A DNA stretch of 61,893 nucleotides from an uncultured Paraprevotella sp. GTDB taxonomy: Bacteria > Bacteroidota > Bacteroidia > Bacteroidales > Bacteroidaceae. The stretch is from assembly GCA_900548345.1 (NCBI GenBank), contig URKA01000016.1:1-61893 (forward strand), in the 5' to 3' direction. This document shows positions 29,094-37,750 of this stretch, in pieces. The notes beneath the pieces were generated by a model that saw nothing but the letters and a program-made list of their open reading frames with translations, did not search any database and was not told the DNA's origin. A program made the position numbers and the translations under genes. Each line of letters opens with the position of its first letter. Within the stretch, counting starts at the first letter, position 1.

Positions 29094-29101
29094 TATATTT
29101 G
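29094..29101 (+). promoter_or_regulatory. -7 box for the response regulator gene
   Basis: TATATTTG matches TAnnTTTG and lies 12 bp before the ATG at 29113, so the leader is almost absent. The -33 region is not clear. The box is 19 bp after the second dyad, so autoregulation is plausible. Confidence 0.55.
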
Positions 29102-29112
29102 CGGCACATTAC

Positions 29113-30489
29113 ATGAACGATATGGAAACATTAGGCAAACTGCTCATCATCGATGACAACAAGGACGTGCTATTCGCCCTGAACCTCTTCTTGGAACCTT
29201 ACGCGGAAAAAATCAAGGTCATGCTCTCCCCTGAGCGCATCCGGCATTTCATGACTGACTTTCAACCGGACATTATCCTGCTGGACATGAACTTCAGCCG
29301 TGACACGGTCAACGGTGAGGAAGGCATGGATTGCCTGCAAGACATCCTGCACACCGACCCGCAGTCGGTGGTCATCATGATGACGGCATATTCCGATACG
29401 GACAAGGCTGTGCGCGCCATCAAAGCCGGCGCCACGGACTTCATCTCCAAACCCTGGGAAAACGAGAAACTGCTGGCCACACTGAATGCGGCAATGAAAC
29501 TGCGGCGCTCGCAAACCACCGTCAACCGGCTGGAAGAACGCGTGGAGGCGTTGAGCAAAGGACAAAGCATCCAACTTCCGGACCTTATCGGCGAATCGGA
29601 AGGGATGCAAACCATCATGAACACCATCGAAAAGTTGCGCGACGCAGACGTCAATGTATTGTTACTGGGAGAAAACGGAACGGGAAAGGATGTGATAGCG
29701 CGCTATCTGCATGCCGGATCAAACAGGTCCGGCGAACCGTTCGTCACCATCGACGTGGGGTCGGTGCCGGAACCTCTTTTCGAAAGCGAACTCTTCGGTT
29801 ACGAAAAAGGTGCCTTTACCGATGCACGCAAAGACAAGAAAGGGCGCATGGAAATGGCGCACGAAGGTACATTGTTCCTGGACGAAGTGGGCAACCTGTC
29901 GCCTGCCGCCCAGGCAAAACTGCTGACCGCCATCGAGAAGAAGCGCATCATCCGATTGGGAGGGACAAAGGAAATCCCCATCAACGTGCGGCTGATATGC
30001 GCCACCAATGCCGACCTCCAAAACCGTATTCAGGACGGCAGCTTCCGGCAAGACCTGTTTTACCGCATCAACACGGTGGAAATCCGCATCCCGCCCCTGA
30101 GGGAACGCGGCAACGACATTCAGTTGCTGGCAGACCACTTCCTAAAGTCATACGTCAGAAAATACAACAAGAACATCGGAAGCATCAGCAAAGAGGCCCG
30201 CGCAAAGCTGCAGAAATATACATGGCCCGGCAATATCCGCGAACTCCGGCACGCCATTGAACGAGCCGTAGTGTTATGCAACGGAGACACTTTGTATGCT
30301 GATGACTTCCTGCTGTATGCGTCGCCCGCCAAAGACAACAAACCTGAAACCCTCAACCTGGAAGAACTGGAACGGAATGCCATCGAACGCGCTGTGGAAC
30401 TCAGTGAGGGCAACATGAGCCGCGCCGCCAAGACATTGGGTATCACGCGGTATGCGCTCTACCGGAAACTCGAAAAGTTAGGATTATGA
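29113..30489 (+). CDS. NtrC-family sigma-54-dependent response regulator
   Basis: The ATG at 29113 is preferred over the longer frame, which would run through the promoter; 29122 is also possible. The receiver domain (1-120) has the acidic pair in LLIIDDNKD, the phospho-acceptor Asp in LLDMNF, and the conserved Thr and Lys (MTAY, SKPW). The AAA+ domain has Walker A GENGTGKD, a GAFTDA loop in place of the usual GAFTGA, and FLDEVGNL as Walker B. A Fis-type HTH ends the protein (NMSRAAKTLGITRYALYRKLEKL). It activates sigma-54 promoters when phosphorylated. The last 4 nt overlap the kinase gene. The probable target is the divergent export operon. Confidence 0.93.
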   Translation: MNDMETLGKLLIIDDNKDVLFALNLFLEPYAEKIKVMLSPERIRHFMTDFQPDIILLDMNFSRDTVNGEEGMDCLQDILHTDPQSVVIMMTAYSDTDKAVRAIKAGATDFISKPWENEKLLATLNAAMKLRRSQTTVNRLEERVEALSKGQSIQLPDLIGESEGMQTIMNTIEKLRDADVNVLLLGENGTGKDVIARYLHAGSNRSGEPFVTIDVGSVPEPLFESELFGYEKGAFTDARKDKKGRMEMAHEGTLFLDEVGNLSPAAQAKLLTAIEKKRIIRLGGTKEIPINVRLICATNADLQNRIQDGSFRQDLFYRINTVEIRIPPLRERGNDIQLLADHFLKSYVRKYNKNIGSISKEARAKLQKYTWPGNIRELRHAIERAVVLCNGDTLYADDFLLYASPAKDNKPETLNLEELERNAIERAVELSEGNMSRAAKTLGITRYALYRKLEKLGL

Positions 30490-31829
30490 AAACACAGCGT
30501 TTCCTTCCGTTTGCCGGCACTGTCCTCGCCATGCAACTGGCCTTTGCCGGAGCCTGTCTGTCCGGAACCAAACATTTATGGTTCTCTTTTTCGGTATGCA
30601 CCCTCCTCTTCATCGCATTATGCGTCCATCTGTACCGCATGCAGAACCAGCCGTTGCAAAACATTCTGGACTTCATCCAAAGGAAATACAAGGGCGGACA
30701 ACGGGAACTGCCCCGCATCGGATGGAAGAGTGCCGACATGGCACGCAACATCGAGCAAGCCCTCGACGAACTCATGTCCTCGCACAACCGGCAACTGTTC
30801 GATGAGACATCACGCCTGAAACAATATGAAGTCTTGCTTGAAAACGTGGATACCGGCGTCCTGTCATGCTCCGCCGAAGGCCATATCTATTGGAAAAACC
30901 GGGCGGCGGAACAGATTCTCGGTCCGTGCGAACGCATTCCGGAAGAATGGTTGGCACGCCCTGCCGGACAAAGCAAAATTATCCAGACCAGCCGGCACGG
31001 CATACCGCGGGACGTATTGTTCTCTGCCACGCGCTTCAAACAAGAGAACCAGACACGCATGCTGTGCAGTCTCAAGGATATCCGCCACATTCTGGAAGAA
31101 CAGCAGATAGAATCCTGGAAAGTCCTGACCAGGGTGCTGACCCACGAAATCATGAACTCCATTGCCCCGATACTTTCCCTGAGCGAGACGCTCGCCACAA
31201 GGAATTACGCCCCGGGACCGGATTCTCCGGCATTCCAAACCATGAAACAAGCCATGCAAACCATCCACCGGCGCAGCAAAGGGTTGCTGGAATTTGTGGA
31301 GAATTACCGGAAACTGACCCGCCTGCCAGCCCCTCAGTACACCGACATTGCTGCAGACGAACTGTTCGAAGACCTGCAAAAACTCTTCGACCGTCCCGAC
31401 ATCACATTCGAACAGCCCTATCCAGGCTTTACCTTCCAAGCGGACCGGGGACAGATGGAACAGGTGCTCATCAACCTTATCAAGAACGCCATCGAAGCCT
31501 CCCCCGAACCGGGAAAGGGCATACAGGTATGCCTGCTCCGCGATGTCGTGGAGGACGATGTGGTCATCTATGTGCAAGACCACGGGCAAGGCATCCCCGC
31601 CGATGTGCAGGAACGCCTGTTTGTTCCGTTCTACACCACCAAGCCCACAGGTTCCGGCATAGGACTGAACCTGTGTAAACAGATTCTGAACGCCCATCAC
31701 GGACACATCACCGTCAGTTCCACCGTAGGAAAAGGCAGTCGCTTCACACTATCGTTTCCCCGCAAAAAAGACAAAGGATGCCCCCCAAGCGGACACCCCG
31801 TAACAGGCACGGAAGCCACACCGTCGTGA
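30486..31829 (+). CDS. Membrane sensor histidine kinase, partner of the NtrC-type regulator
   Basis: This 447-residue kinase has two N-terminal transmembrane helices with almost no periplasmic loop, so it probably senses membrane or cytoplasmic cues. A PAS-like region follows (~95-190). The H-box is VLTHEIMNSIAPILSLSETL, followed by an HATPase domain with N-box NLIKNAIEAS, G1 box DHGQGIP and GSGIGLNLCKQIL. A short basic tail ends the protein. It belongs to the NtrB-like group that pairs with sigma-54 activators and overlaps the regulator gene by 4 nt. Confidence 0.92.
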   Translation: MKTQRFLPFAGTVLAMQLAFAGACLSGTKHLWFSFSVCTLLFIALCVHLYRMQNQPLQNILDFIQRKYKGGQRELPRIGWKSADMARNIEQALDELMSSHNRQLFDETSRLKQYEVLLENVDTGVLSCSAEGHIYWKNRAAEQILGPCERIPEEWLARPAGQSKIIQTSRHGIPRDVLFSATRFKQENQTRMLCSLKDIRHILEEQQIESWKVLTRVLTHEIMNSIAPILSLSETLATRNYAPGPDSPAFQTMKQAMQTIHRRSKGLLEFVENYRKLTRLPAPQYTDIAADELFEDLQKLFDRPDITFEQPYPGFTFQADRGQMEQVLINLIKNAIEASPEPGKGIQVCLLRDVVEDDVVIYVQDHGQGIPADVQERLFVPFYTTKPTGSGIGLNLCKQILNAHHGHITVSSTVGKGSRFTLSFPRKKDKGCPPSGHPVTGTEATPS

Positions 31830-31913
31830 AGTTTCTTAATTTTCCTTAGCAGACGCTACATCATAAGAAATAAATACCTACCTTTACATACAAAGAATAA
31901 ACCAGACGAAACA

Positions 31914-33164
31914 ATGAGAAAGTTCACAGGAGCCGTATTGTGTTGCATGACACTCACCATGTCATTGCACGCACAGCAGAAGGGCAAAGTTCAGGAACCG
32001 CTCTCTGCGGACTATTATATGGAACATTACCTCTTCGAAGATGCGGAGAAACTGATTAAACAGGACATCACGAAACTGAAACGAAAAAGAAAGTCGACAG
32101 AAAACGAGGAACAGAAACTGGAAAGAATCAACCGGCTGAGGTCGATGATGAGCGCCACGGAACAAGTGACATTCATCGACAGCCTTGTGGTAGACAAAAG
32201 CCAATTCCTGAACCATATCAAATTAAGCCCGGAAAGCGGACGCATCGGCACAGCCAAGGCATATTTCAATCAAAACGAAGACAATGAATGTACGGCTTAT
32301 TTATCCGAACTGGGCAATAAACTTTGCTTCTCACAACCCGATAAAGACGGTTTCCTCCGACTTTATACCAGCAACCTTGTGGGCAAGAACTGGGATACTC
32401 CCCGTCTGTTGGACGAACTGGACGGAGACGACGCACAAAACTATCCTTTCATGCTCTCGGACGGCATCACGCTCTATTACGCGGCACAAGGAGACGAAAG
32501 CATCGGCGGATACGACATCTTCGTGACACGCTACGACAACGATGAGAACAAATTCCTTTATCCCGAAAACATCGGTATGCCGTTCAACTCCACTGCCAAC
32601 GACTATATGTTCGCCATCGACGAGTTCAACAAAATCGGATGGTTCGTGTCCGACCGCAACCAACCGGCCGACAAGGTGTGCATCTACACTTTCATCCCCA
32701 ACGACGTGCGCAAGATATACAGCGCGGAGGAAATGTCCGAAAAAGAGTTGGGCAAACTGGCACGCATCAGCCGCATCGCCGACACATGGACCGACAAAAA
32801 CGTCGTGAACGATGCACGCAACCGGCTGAACAAAGCCATGAACACGATTCAGGAATCCGAAAAGAAGAAAGACTTCGAGCTGGTCATCAACGACCGCACC
32901 GTCTACACCCGACTTACAGACTTTCGTTCAACCGAGGCACGCAAACTGGCCGCAGAATGGAAAATGGCAAAAGAGCAGCTCGCCCGACAAAAAGAACAGC
33001 TGGATACCTGGCGTGACGAGTATGCAAAAGCCGGTGACGCACGACGCAAACAACTCGGCAGCCAGATACTGAAAGCCGAAACACAGTATGAGAAAGCCGA
33101 AACCGCCCTGCACGAACAGGAAAAACTGGTACGCAACACCGAAATACGTGCCTTGCAACCATAA
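31914..33164 (+). CDS. Secreted PD40/WD40-like propeller protein with C-terminal coiled coil
   Basis: This 416-residue protein has a signal peptide (~20 residues), a Lys/Glu-rich helical region, then PD40-like repeats (GGYDIFVTRYDNDENKFLYPENIG, then NSTANDYMFAIDE). This signature is shared with OmpA-associated Bacteroidetes envelope proteins such as PorE-like proteins. A C-terminal coiled coil follows (~320-410). No OmpA domain is present. The role is unknown; peptidoglycan- or envelope-linked work is possible. It sits 84 bp after the kinase gene with only a weak promoter (TACCTTTA). Confidence 0.65.
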   Translation: MRKFTGAVLCCMTLTMSLHAQQKGKVQEPLSADYYMEHYLFEDAEKLIKQDITKLKRKRKSTENEEQKLERINRLRSMMSATEQVTFIDSLVVDKSQFLNHIKLSPESGRIGTAKAYFNQNEDNECTAYLSELGNKLCFSQPDKDGFLRLYTSNLVGKNWDTPRLLDELDGDDAQNYPFMLSDGITLYYAAQGDESIGGYDIFVTRYDNDENKFLYPENIGMPFNSTANDYMFAIDEFNKIGWFVSDRNQPADKVCIYTFIPNDVRKIYSAEEMSEKELGKLARISRIADTWTDKNVVNDARNRLNKAMNTIQESEKKKDFELVINDRTVYTRLTDFRSTEARKLAAEWKMAKEQLARQKEQLDTWRDEYAKAGDARRKQLGSQILKAETQYEKAETALHEQEKLVRNTEIRALQP

Positions 33165-33194
33165 TATATTGTCTAACCCAAAAACATTACGCTT

Positions 33195-34073
33195 ATGAAA
33201 AAGTACTTTGCAGAATCTGAGCTTATCATCAATGCAGACGGAAGTGTATTCCATCTGCATGTCAAACCTGAGCAGTTGGCCGACAAAGTGATTCTCGTAG
33301 GCGACCCAGGACGGGTACCCACCGTAGCGGCCCACTTCGACACCCAGGAATGTGACATAGCAAGCCGGGAGTTCCGTACCATCACCGGCACTTTCAAAGG
33401 GAAACGCATCACGGTAATCTCCACCGGAATCGGCTGTGATAACATCGACATCGTCATGAACGAAGTGGATGCGCTGGCCAACATCGATTTCAACACACGT
33501 GAAGAAAAGGAAAAACTGCGCCAACTTGAAATCGTACGCATCGGAACCTGTGGCGGCCTGCAGCCCGAAACGCCGGTGGGCACATTCATCTGCTCCGTGA
33601 AATCGGTGGGATTCGACGGACTCCTCAACTTTTACGAAGGACGTAACGCCGTATGCGACCTGCCGATGGAACGTGCCCTGCTCAACCATCTGGGTTGGAC
33701 GGGCAACATGTGTGCACCGGCACCTTACATCATAGACGCCGATGCAGAACTGGCCGACCGGATGGCCGGCAACGACATGGTGCGTGGCGTAACCATCGCC
33801 TGCGGAGGCTTCTTCGGTCCGCAAGGACGACAGTTGCGCATCCCCCTCGCCGACCCCCATCAGAACGAGAAGGTGGAATCGTTCCGCTACAACGGACTGA
33901 AGATTACCAACTTTGAGATGGAAAGTTCCGCACTTGCCGGTTTGGCACGTCTGATGGGGCACAAAGCCACCACTTGTTGCATGGTGATAGCCAACCGTGT
34001 GGCAAAAGAAGCCAATACCGGTTACAAAAACAAGATTGATGATTTGATTCGCGTGGTATTGGAACGCATCTGA
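33195..34073 (+). CDS. Nucleoside phosphorylase (uridine phosphorylase-like)
   Basis: This 292-residue protein of the PNP/UDP phosphorylase superfamily cleaves a nucleoside with phosphate to give base and ribose-1-phosphate. Landmarks are VILVGDPGRVPTVA (phosphate site), TGIGCDNIDIVMNEVDAL, IRIGTCGGLQPETPVG and the EMESSALAGLARLMGHKA motif around the nucleoside site. The base specificity cannot be read with certainty; uridine is the closest guess. The gene starts 30 nt after the PD40 gene. Confidence 0.88.
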   Translation: MKKYFAESELIINADGSVFHLHVKPEQLADKVILVGDPGRVPTVAAHFDTQECDIASREFRTITGTFKGKRITVISTGIGCDNIDIVMNEVDALANIDFNTREEKEKLRQLEIVRIGTCGGLQPETPVGTFICSVKSVGFDGLLNFYEGRNAVCDLPMERALLNHLGWTGNMCAPAPYIIDADAELADRMAGNDMVRGVTIACGGFFGPQGRQLRIPLADPHQNEKVESFRYNGLKITNFEMESSALAGLARLMGHKATTCCMVIANRVAKEANTGYKNKIDDLIRVVLERI

Positions 34074-34130
34074 ATACAACCGCCCATCCCTTCTGAAGCG
34101 TGCCGAAAGAGGCCTCAAATACCCACAAAA

Positions 34131-34170
34131 TTGTACACCTGTGTGCGTTCAAATGCACACAGGTGTACAA
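34131..34170. repeat. Perfect 16-bp inverted repeat built of two CACCTGTG boxes 22 bp apart
   Basis: TTGTACACCTGTGTGC (34131-34146) is followed by an 8-base loop and its exact reverse complement (34155-34170). The box centres are 22 bp apart, the same core and period as the array at 16993-17092. It sits after the nucleoside phosphorylase gene. There is no T tract, so a plain terminator is less likely than a dispersed palindromic element or operator. Confidence 0.8.
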
Positions 34171-34234
34171 TGAAATGCTTACTCGTCCGCAAAAAAAACG
34201 TTCTTTCGAGGAATTCCTTGAGATAAAAGTCACC

Positions 34235-34296
34235 GATGAAGATCCGGCTCGGTACAATAAAAAGGTACACGGTCCGGGAAGCCGGATCACTTCATC
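34235..34296 (+). promoter_or_regulatory. Long hairpin in the leader of the GH115 gene
   Basis: GATGAAGATCCGGCT (34235-34249) pairs with AGCCGGATC-AC-TTCATC (34280-34296), leaving a 2-nt bulge. The stem ends 26 bp before the GH115 ATG. It could be a structured leader or the end of an upstream transcript. No known riboswitch class was recognised. Confidence 0.5.
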
Positions 34297-34322
34297 TATG
34301 TATCATAAACCATCATTAAATA

Positions 34323-36638
34323 ATGAAATCTTTTGCCCGAATACTTGTTACTTTTACACTGCCTCTATATTCCATTATCGGCAACGCGACTCCATTTACG
34401 ATAGTCCGCGGAAAACATCTTACTGTTTCCTACCCCGAATCATCACGCCCGATACTGAAAACGGCCATTGAACTTTTGGGCAATGATATTCATAATGTTT
34501 TTGACGACACGATTGACATCGTTGATAAAAATGCCCATATACAAATTGTTATTGACCCCAGAATTGTAATAGAAGAACAAGGCTTCAAGTGGATAGTAAA
34601 TAACACTGGGACACTTGTTATCATCGGGCATGACAGCCATGGTGCGGCATACGGGGCGATGGAATTATCCCGCATGATTGGGGTCTCTCCCTGGGAATGG
34701 TGGGCTGATGCAGCGCCCCGGAAAAAAGACCGCTTTGAACTTCCCGAAAAATTCTCACTGAAAAAGTCACCGTCTGTAAAATATCGCGGGATTTTCATCA
34801 ACGATGAGGACTGGGGGCTGATGCCTTGGAGTTACAAAACCTTTGATCCTTCGGATATCGCAGGACGTATAGGTCCGAAAACCAATGCCAAGATTTTTGA
34901 ACTACTGCTAAGACTGAGAGCCAATACTTATTGGCCGGCAATGCACGAATGTAGTGTGCCGTTCTTCCTGACAGAGGGTAATCGTGAAGTCGCTGAACAA
35001 TATGGAATATATATCGGAGGCTCACATTGTGAACCGATGGCCTGTAATGCCGCTGGCGAATGGCAACGTCGCAGCATTGGAGATTACGACTATGTGAACA
35101 ATGGAGATGAAGTATATCGCTTTTGGGAAAACCGTGTCAAAGACGTAGCCAATCAGGAAATTCTATATACCATCGGTATGCGTGGGGTTCATGATGGCGC
35201 GATGAATGGAGCCAAAACAACCGAAGATCAAAAGAACGTGCTTAATCGTGTGTTCCATGACCAACGAAAACTTTTGACCGAGTATGTGAATAAAGATATT
35301 ACAAAAGTTCCACAAGTGTTTATTCCTTATAAAGAAGTTTTGGACATTTACAATGCAGGACTTCAAGTTCCTGAAGATGTGACTCTGATGTGGTGTGATG
35401 ATAATTACGGTTATATACGTCATTTCCCCACCGAAACAGAACGTAGCCGCAAAGGCGGCAACGGTATTTATTACCATGTATCTTACTGGGGGCGCCCGCA
35501 TGACTATCTTTGGCTCGGAACATTCAGCCCGTATCTCTTATATCAACAAATGAAACTGGCCTACGACAAAGGAATCAGAGAGATTTGGATTCTCAATGTA
35601 GGAGACATAAAGCCGGCAGAATATCAGATAGAATTATTTATGGATATGGCATGGGATATGGCCGAAGTCGAGTCGCAAGGTCCCACAGCACATCTTAAGA
35701 CGTTTCTATCCCGTGAGTTTGGTGTTGACACAGCAGATGAACTTCTCGCTGTGATGAACGAACACTATCGGCTTGCTTATATCCGCAAACCGGAATTCAT
35801 GGGTAATACAAGAGTTGAAGAATGGGGTAATGATTATTATAAGATAGTAAAAGATCTACCGTGGGGGCTTGATTCTATAAATATTCGCAACAGACAATAC
35901 GGGCAATTATCAGATATGACAGAATGTATTGAGCATAAAATCCCCAATAACCGTAAAGACACATATTACCAACTGGTAAAATATCCGGTTCAGGCAGCCA
36001 CGCAGATGAACAAAAAAATGTTCGCAGCCCAAAAAGCCCGTCACGGTTTGTCCGATTGGTCTGAATGTGAGGCTGCTTTTGACAGCATTCTGGCACTTAC
36101 CGACAGGTATAACAGCGGTTTCTGTAACAATAGTAAATGGAATCTCATGATGGATTGTCAACCGCGCCGTCTCCCCGTATTTGAGAATATCAAACAAACG
36201 ATGTCTAATGAACAAATGTCTAATCCATCCGCACCATTGATAAAATGGAACGGAAAGGATGCTGACGGTAAATATGACATGATTGAAGGTCTTGGATATG
36301 AGTCGGGAGCCATAGCATTACGTAAGTCTGAACCTATTTCATTTACAATACCCCAATTTATTGGAACCGACTCCCTCATCATTGACATTCGTTTGTTGCC
36401 GTCTCATCCCATAGAAGATCACAGTTTAGTCTTTTCGGTAAAAATTGACGGGCAGCCTGTAACAAAAGACATTCATTATGAAACAGTCGGACGTAGTGAG
36501 GAATGGAAAGAGAATGTGTTAAGGAATCAGGCTATTCGTCAGATACATATTTCTTGTAACGGACAAAAACATAATCTAACCATAACGCCGAAAACCGAAG
36601 GAGTTATCCTTGATCAAGTTCTTGTGTTTGGATTATGA
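34323..36638 (+). CDS. GH115 family glycoside hydrolase, xylan alpha-glucuronidase type
   Basis: This 771-residue secreted protein has a signal peptide (~24 residues), a small N-terminal hexosaminidase-like domain, then the GH115 catalytic region. Family landmarks are GMRGVHDGAMNGA, MWCDDNYGYIRHFPTETERSRKGGNGIYYHVSYWGRP, WILNVGDIKPAEYQIELFMDMAWD and RLAYIRKPEFMGNTRVEEWG. Characterised members, including BoAgu115A of Bacteroides ovatus, remove 4-O-methyl-glucuronic acid from glucuronoxylan. The final ~110 residues are a C-terminal beta domain. It stands alone, without nearby xylanase or susCD genes. The catalytic residues are not assigned here. Confidence 0.85.
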   Translation: MKSFARILVTFTLPLYSIIGNATPFTIVRGKHLTVSYPESSRPILKTAIELLGNDIHNVFDDTIDIVDKNAHIQIVIDPRIVIEEQGFKWIVNNTGTLVIIGHDSHGAAYGAMELSRMIGVSPWEWWADAAPRKKDRFELPEKFSLKKSPSVKYRGIFINDEDWGLMPWSYKTFDPSDIAGRIGPKTNAKIFELLLRLRANTYWPAMHECSVPFFLTEGNREVAEQYGIYIGGSHCEPMACNAAGEWQRRSIGDYDYVNNGDEVYRFWENRVKDVANQEILYTIGMRGVHDGAMNGAKTTEDQKNVLNRVFHDQRKLLTEYVNKDITKVPQVFIPYKEVLDIYNAGLQVPEDVTLMWCDDNYGYIRHFPTETERSRKGGNGIYYHVSYWGRPHDYLWLGTFSPYLLYQQMKLAYDKGIREIWILNVGDIKPAEYQIELFMDMAWDMAEVESQGPTAHLKTFLSREFGVDTADELLAVMNEHYRLAYIRKPEFMGNTRVEEWGNDYYKIVKDLPWGLDSINIRNRQYGQLSDMTECIEHKIPNNRKDTYYQLVKYPVQAATQMNKKMFAAQKARHGLSDWSECEAAFDSILALTDRYNSGFCNNSKWNLMMDCQPRRLPVFENIKQTMSNEQMSNPSAPLIKWNGKDADGKYDMIEGLGYESGAIALRKSEPISFTIPQFIGTDSLIIDIRLLPSHPIEDHSLVFSVKIDGQPVTKDIHYETVGRSEEWKENVLRNQAIRQIHISCNGQKHNLTITPKTEGVILDQVLVFGL

Positions 36639-36728
36639 TATTAAATCTATTACAGCACTATTCATTTTACCGATAACGGCTATAGGAAAATCCCCCGCTA
36701 ATCTCTTCAGCAATCCCACTCATGGTTA

Positions 36729-36736
36729 TACCTTTG
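36729..36736 (+). promoter_or_regulatory. -7 box for the small membrane protein/ThrE operon
   Basis: TACCTTTG matches TAnnTTTG, 27 bp before the small gene's start and 91 bp after the GH115 stop. The -33 element is not clear. Confidence 0.5.
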
Positions 36737-36762
36737 CAGCGAAAATAAAAAAGCAAAAGAGT

Positions 36763-36969
36763 ATGAACCGACCAATGATTGTATGGTGCGTAACAGCAGG
36801 GATACTGCTGTTCGTATTGGTATTCAAGGCCATCAAACGACATGACACACAATGGCATTGTAGCGGCAGTAAGCCCCGTCGTTTGTTCGAGATAGGTAAA
36901 GAACGGGAAATGTTTTACATTCCTGGAGATGTTGAAGGTGATGACTTCGAAGATTTGTATGACGAGTGA
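36763..36969 (+). CDS. Small single-helix membrane protein
   Basis: The ATG at 36763 follows the promoter box and gives a 68-residue protein. It has one N-terminal helix (MIVWCVTAGILLFVLVFKAI) and an acidic cytoplasmic or periplasmic tail (FYIPGDVEGDDFEDLYDE). The gene ends inside the ThrE-like gene, which is therefore coupled to it. No family is recognised; a small partner or regulator of the exporter is possible. Confidence 0.5.
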   Translation: MNRPMIVWCVTAGILLFVLVFKAIKRHDTQWHCSGSKPRRLFEIGKEREMFYIPGDVEGDDFEDLYDE

Positions 36970-37744
36970 GAATTCAAGCCATGTATCGGTTCATAAGACG
37001 GCCGCCTTTTTAGCCGAATACGCTGCATTGTTGTCGGGGTGTGGAGCAACCTGCATACGCATAGAGAAAAATACACGAAGAATGGCAGAGGCTTTTGGAA
37101 CGGAACCCGAAATTTCCATTATGCCGAACCATGTATACGTATCAGTGCGGAATAAAGATACGATGAATGCAGGCGTTGCCATACGCAAAACTTCTGGTTG
37201 CGGGATTAGTTTCGCACTCAATGCCCGGCTAAGCCGCCTGAGTTGGGAGGTTGCCGACAAACACCTTGCCCTCTCCGCTGCAGTGGAACATTTTGAGAAG
37301 ATTCGTGAGACCAAACCGACCGGAAAGCGCGAGGTGCTGGTTCTCACAAGTCTGGCGAATGCTTCTTTCTGTCATCTTTTCGGCGGTGATGCCATAGCTA
37401 TGGCAATTGTATTTGTGTCGACATTTACCGGTTACAGGCTGAAACAGATAATGCTTGAAGACAAATACGACGTGCGCCTTACGTTTTTGTGCGCCTCGTT
37501 CTTCTCAGCAGCCCTCAGTGCCGGCGGGCATATCTTCGGCATAGGCACCACTCCGGAAATAGCCTTGGGCACAAGCGTACTGTATCTCATTCCGGGCGTG
37601 CCGTATATCAATGCCGTCAGTGACGTGATATACCGACATTACCTGTGTGCATTCAGCCGTTTTATGGATGCAGCAGTGCTTACGGCCTGCCTGTCGACAG
37701 GACTATGTATAGGAATGTATTTATTGGGACTCAAATGGTTTTAG
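36959..37744 (+). CDS. Threonine/serine exporter family protein, N-terminal (DUF1212) type
   Basis: The ATG at 36959 overlaps the previous gene by 11 nt. The product (261 residues) has the ThrE N-terminal cytoplasmic pattern (FLAEYAALLSGCGATCIRIEKN, ISIMPNHVYVSV) followed by five or so transmembrane helices (MAIVFVSTFTGYRLKQ, LTACLSTGLCIGMYLLGL). ThrE exports threonine and serine; Gram-negative bacteria often split it into two genes. Here the partner is the next gene, 6 nt downstream. Confidence 0.85.
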   Translation: MTSENSSHVSVHKTAAFLAEYAALLSGCGATCIRIEKNTRRMAEAFGTEPEISIMPNHVYVSVRNKDTMNAGVAIRKTSGCGISFALNARLSRLSWEVADKHLALSAAVEHFEKIRETKPTGKREVLVLTSLANASFCHLFGGDAIAMAIVFVSTFTGYRLKQIMLEDKYDVRLTFLCASFFSAALSAGGHIFGIGTTPEIALGTSVLYLIPGVPYINAVSDVIYRHYLCAFSRFMDAAVLTACLSTGLCIGMYLLGLKWF

Positions 37745-37750
37745 CCTGTT

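Noticed and set aside
29041..29112. Longer N-terminus for the response regulator
   Set aside because: It would begin in the dyads and read through the -7 box; the receiver domain aligns from 29113.
34100..34471. Small plus-strand frame between the phosphorylase and GH115
   Set aside because: It runs through two inverted repeats and into GH115 in another frame, with no recognisable domain.
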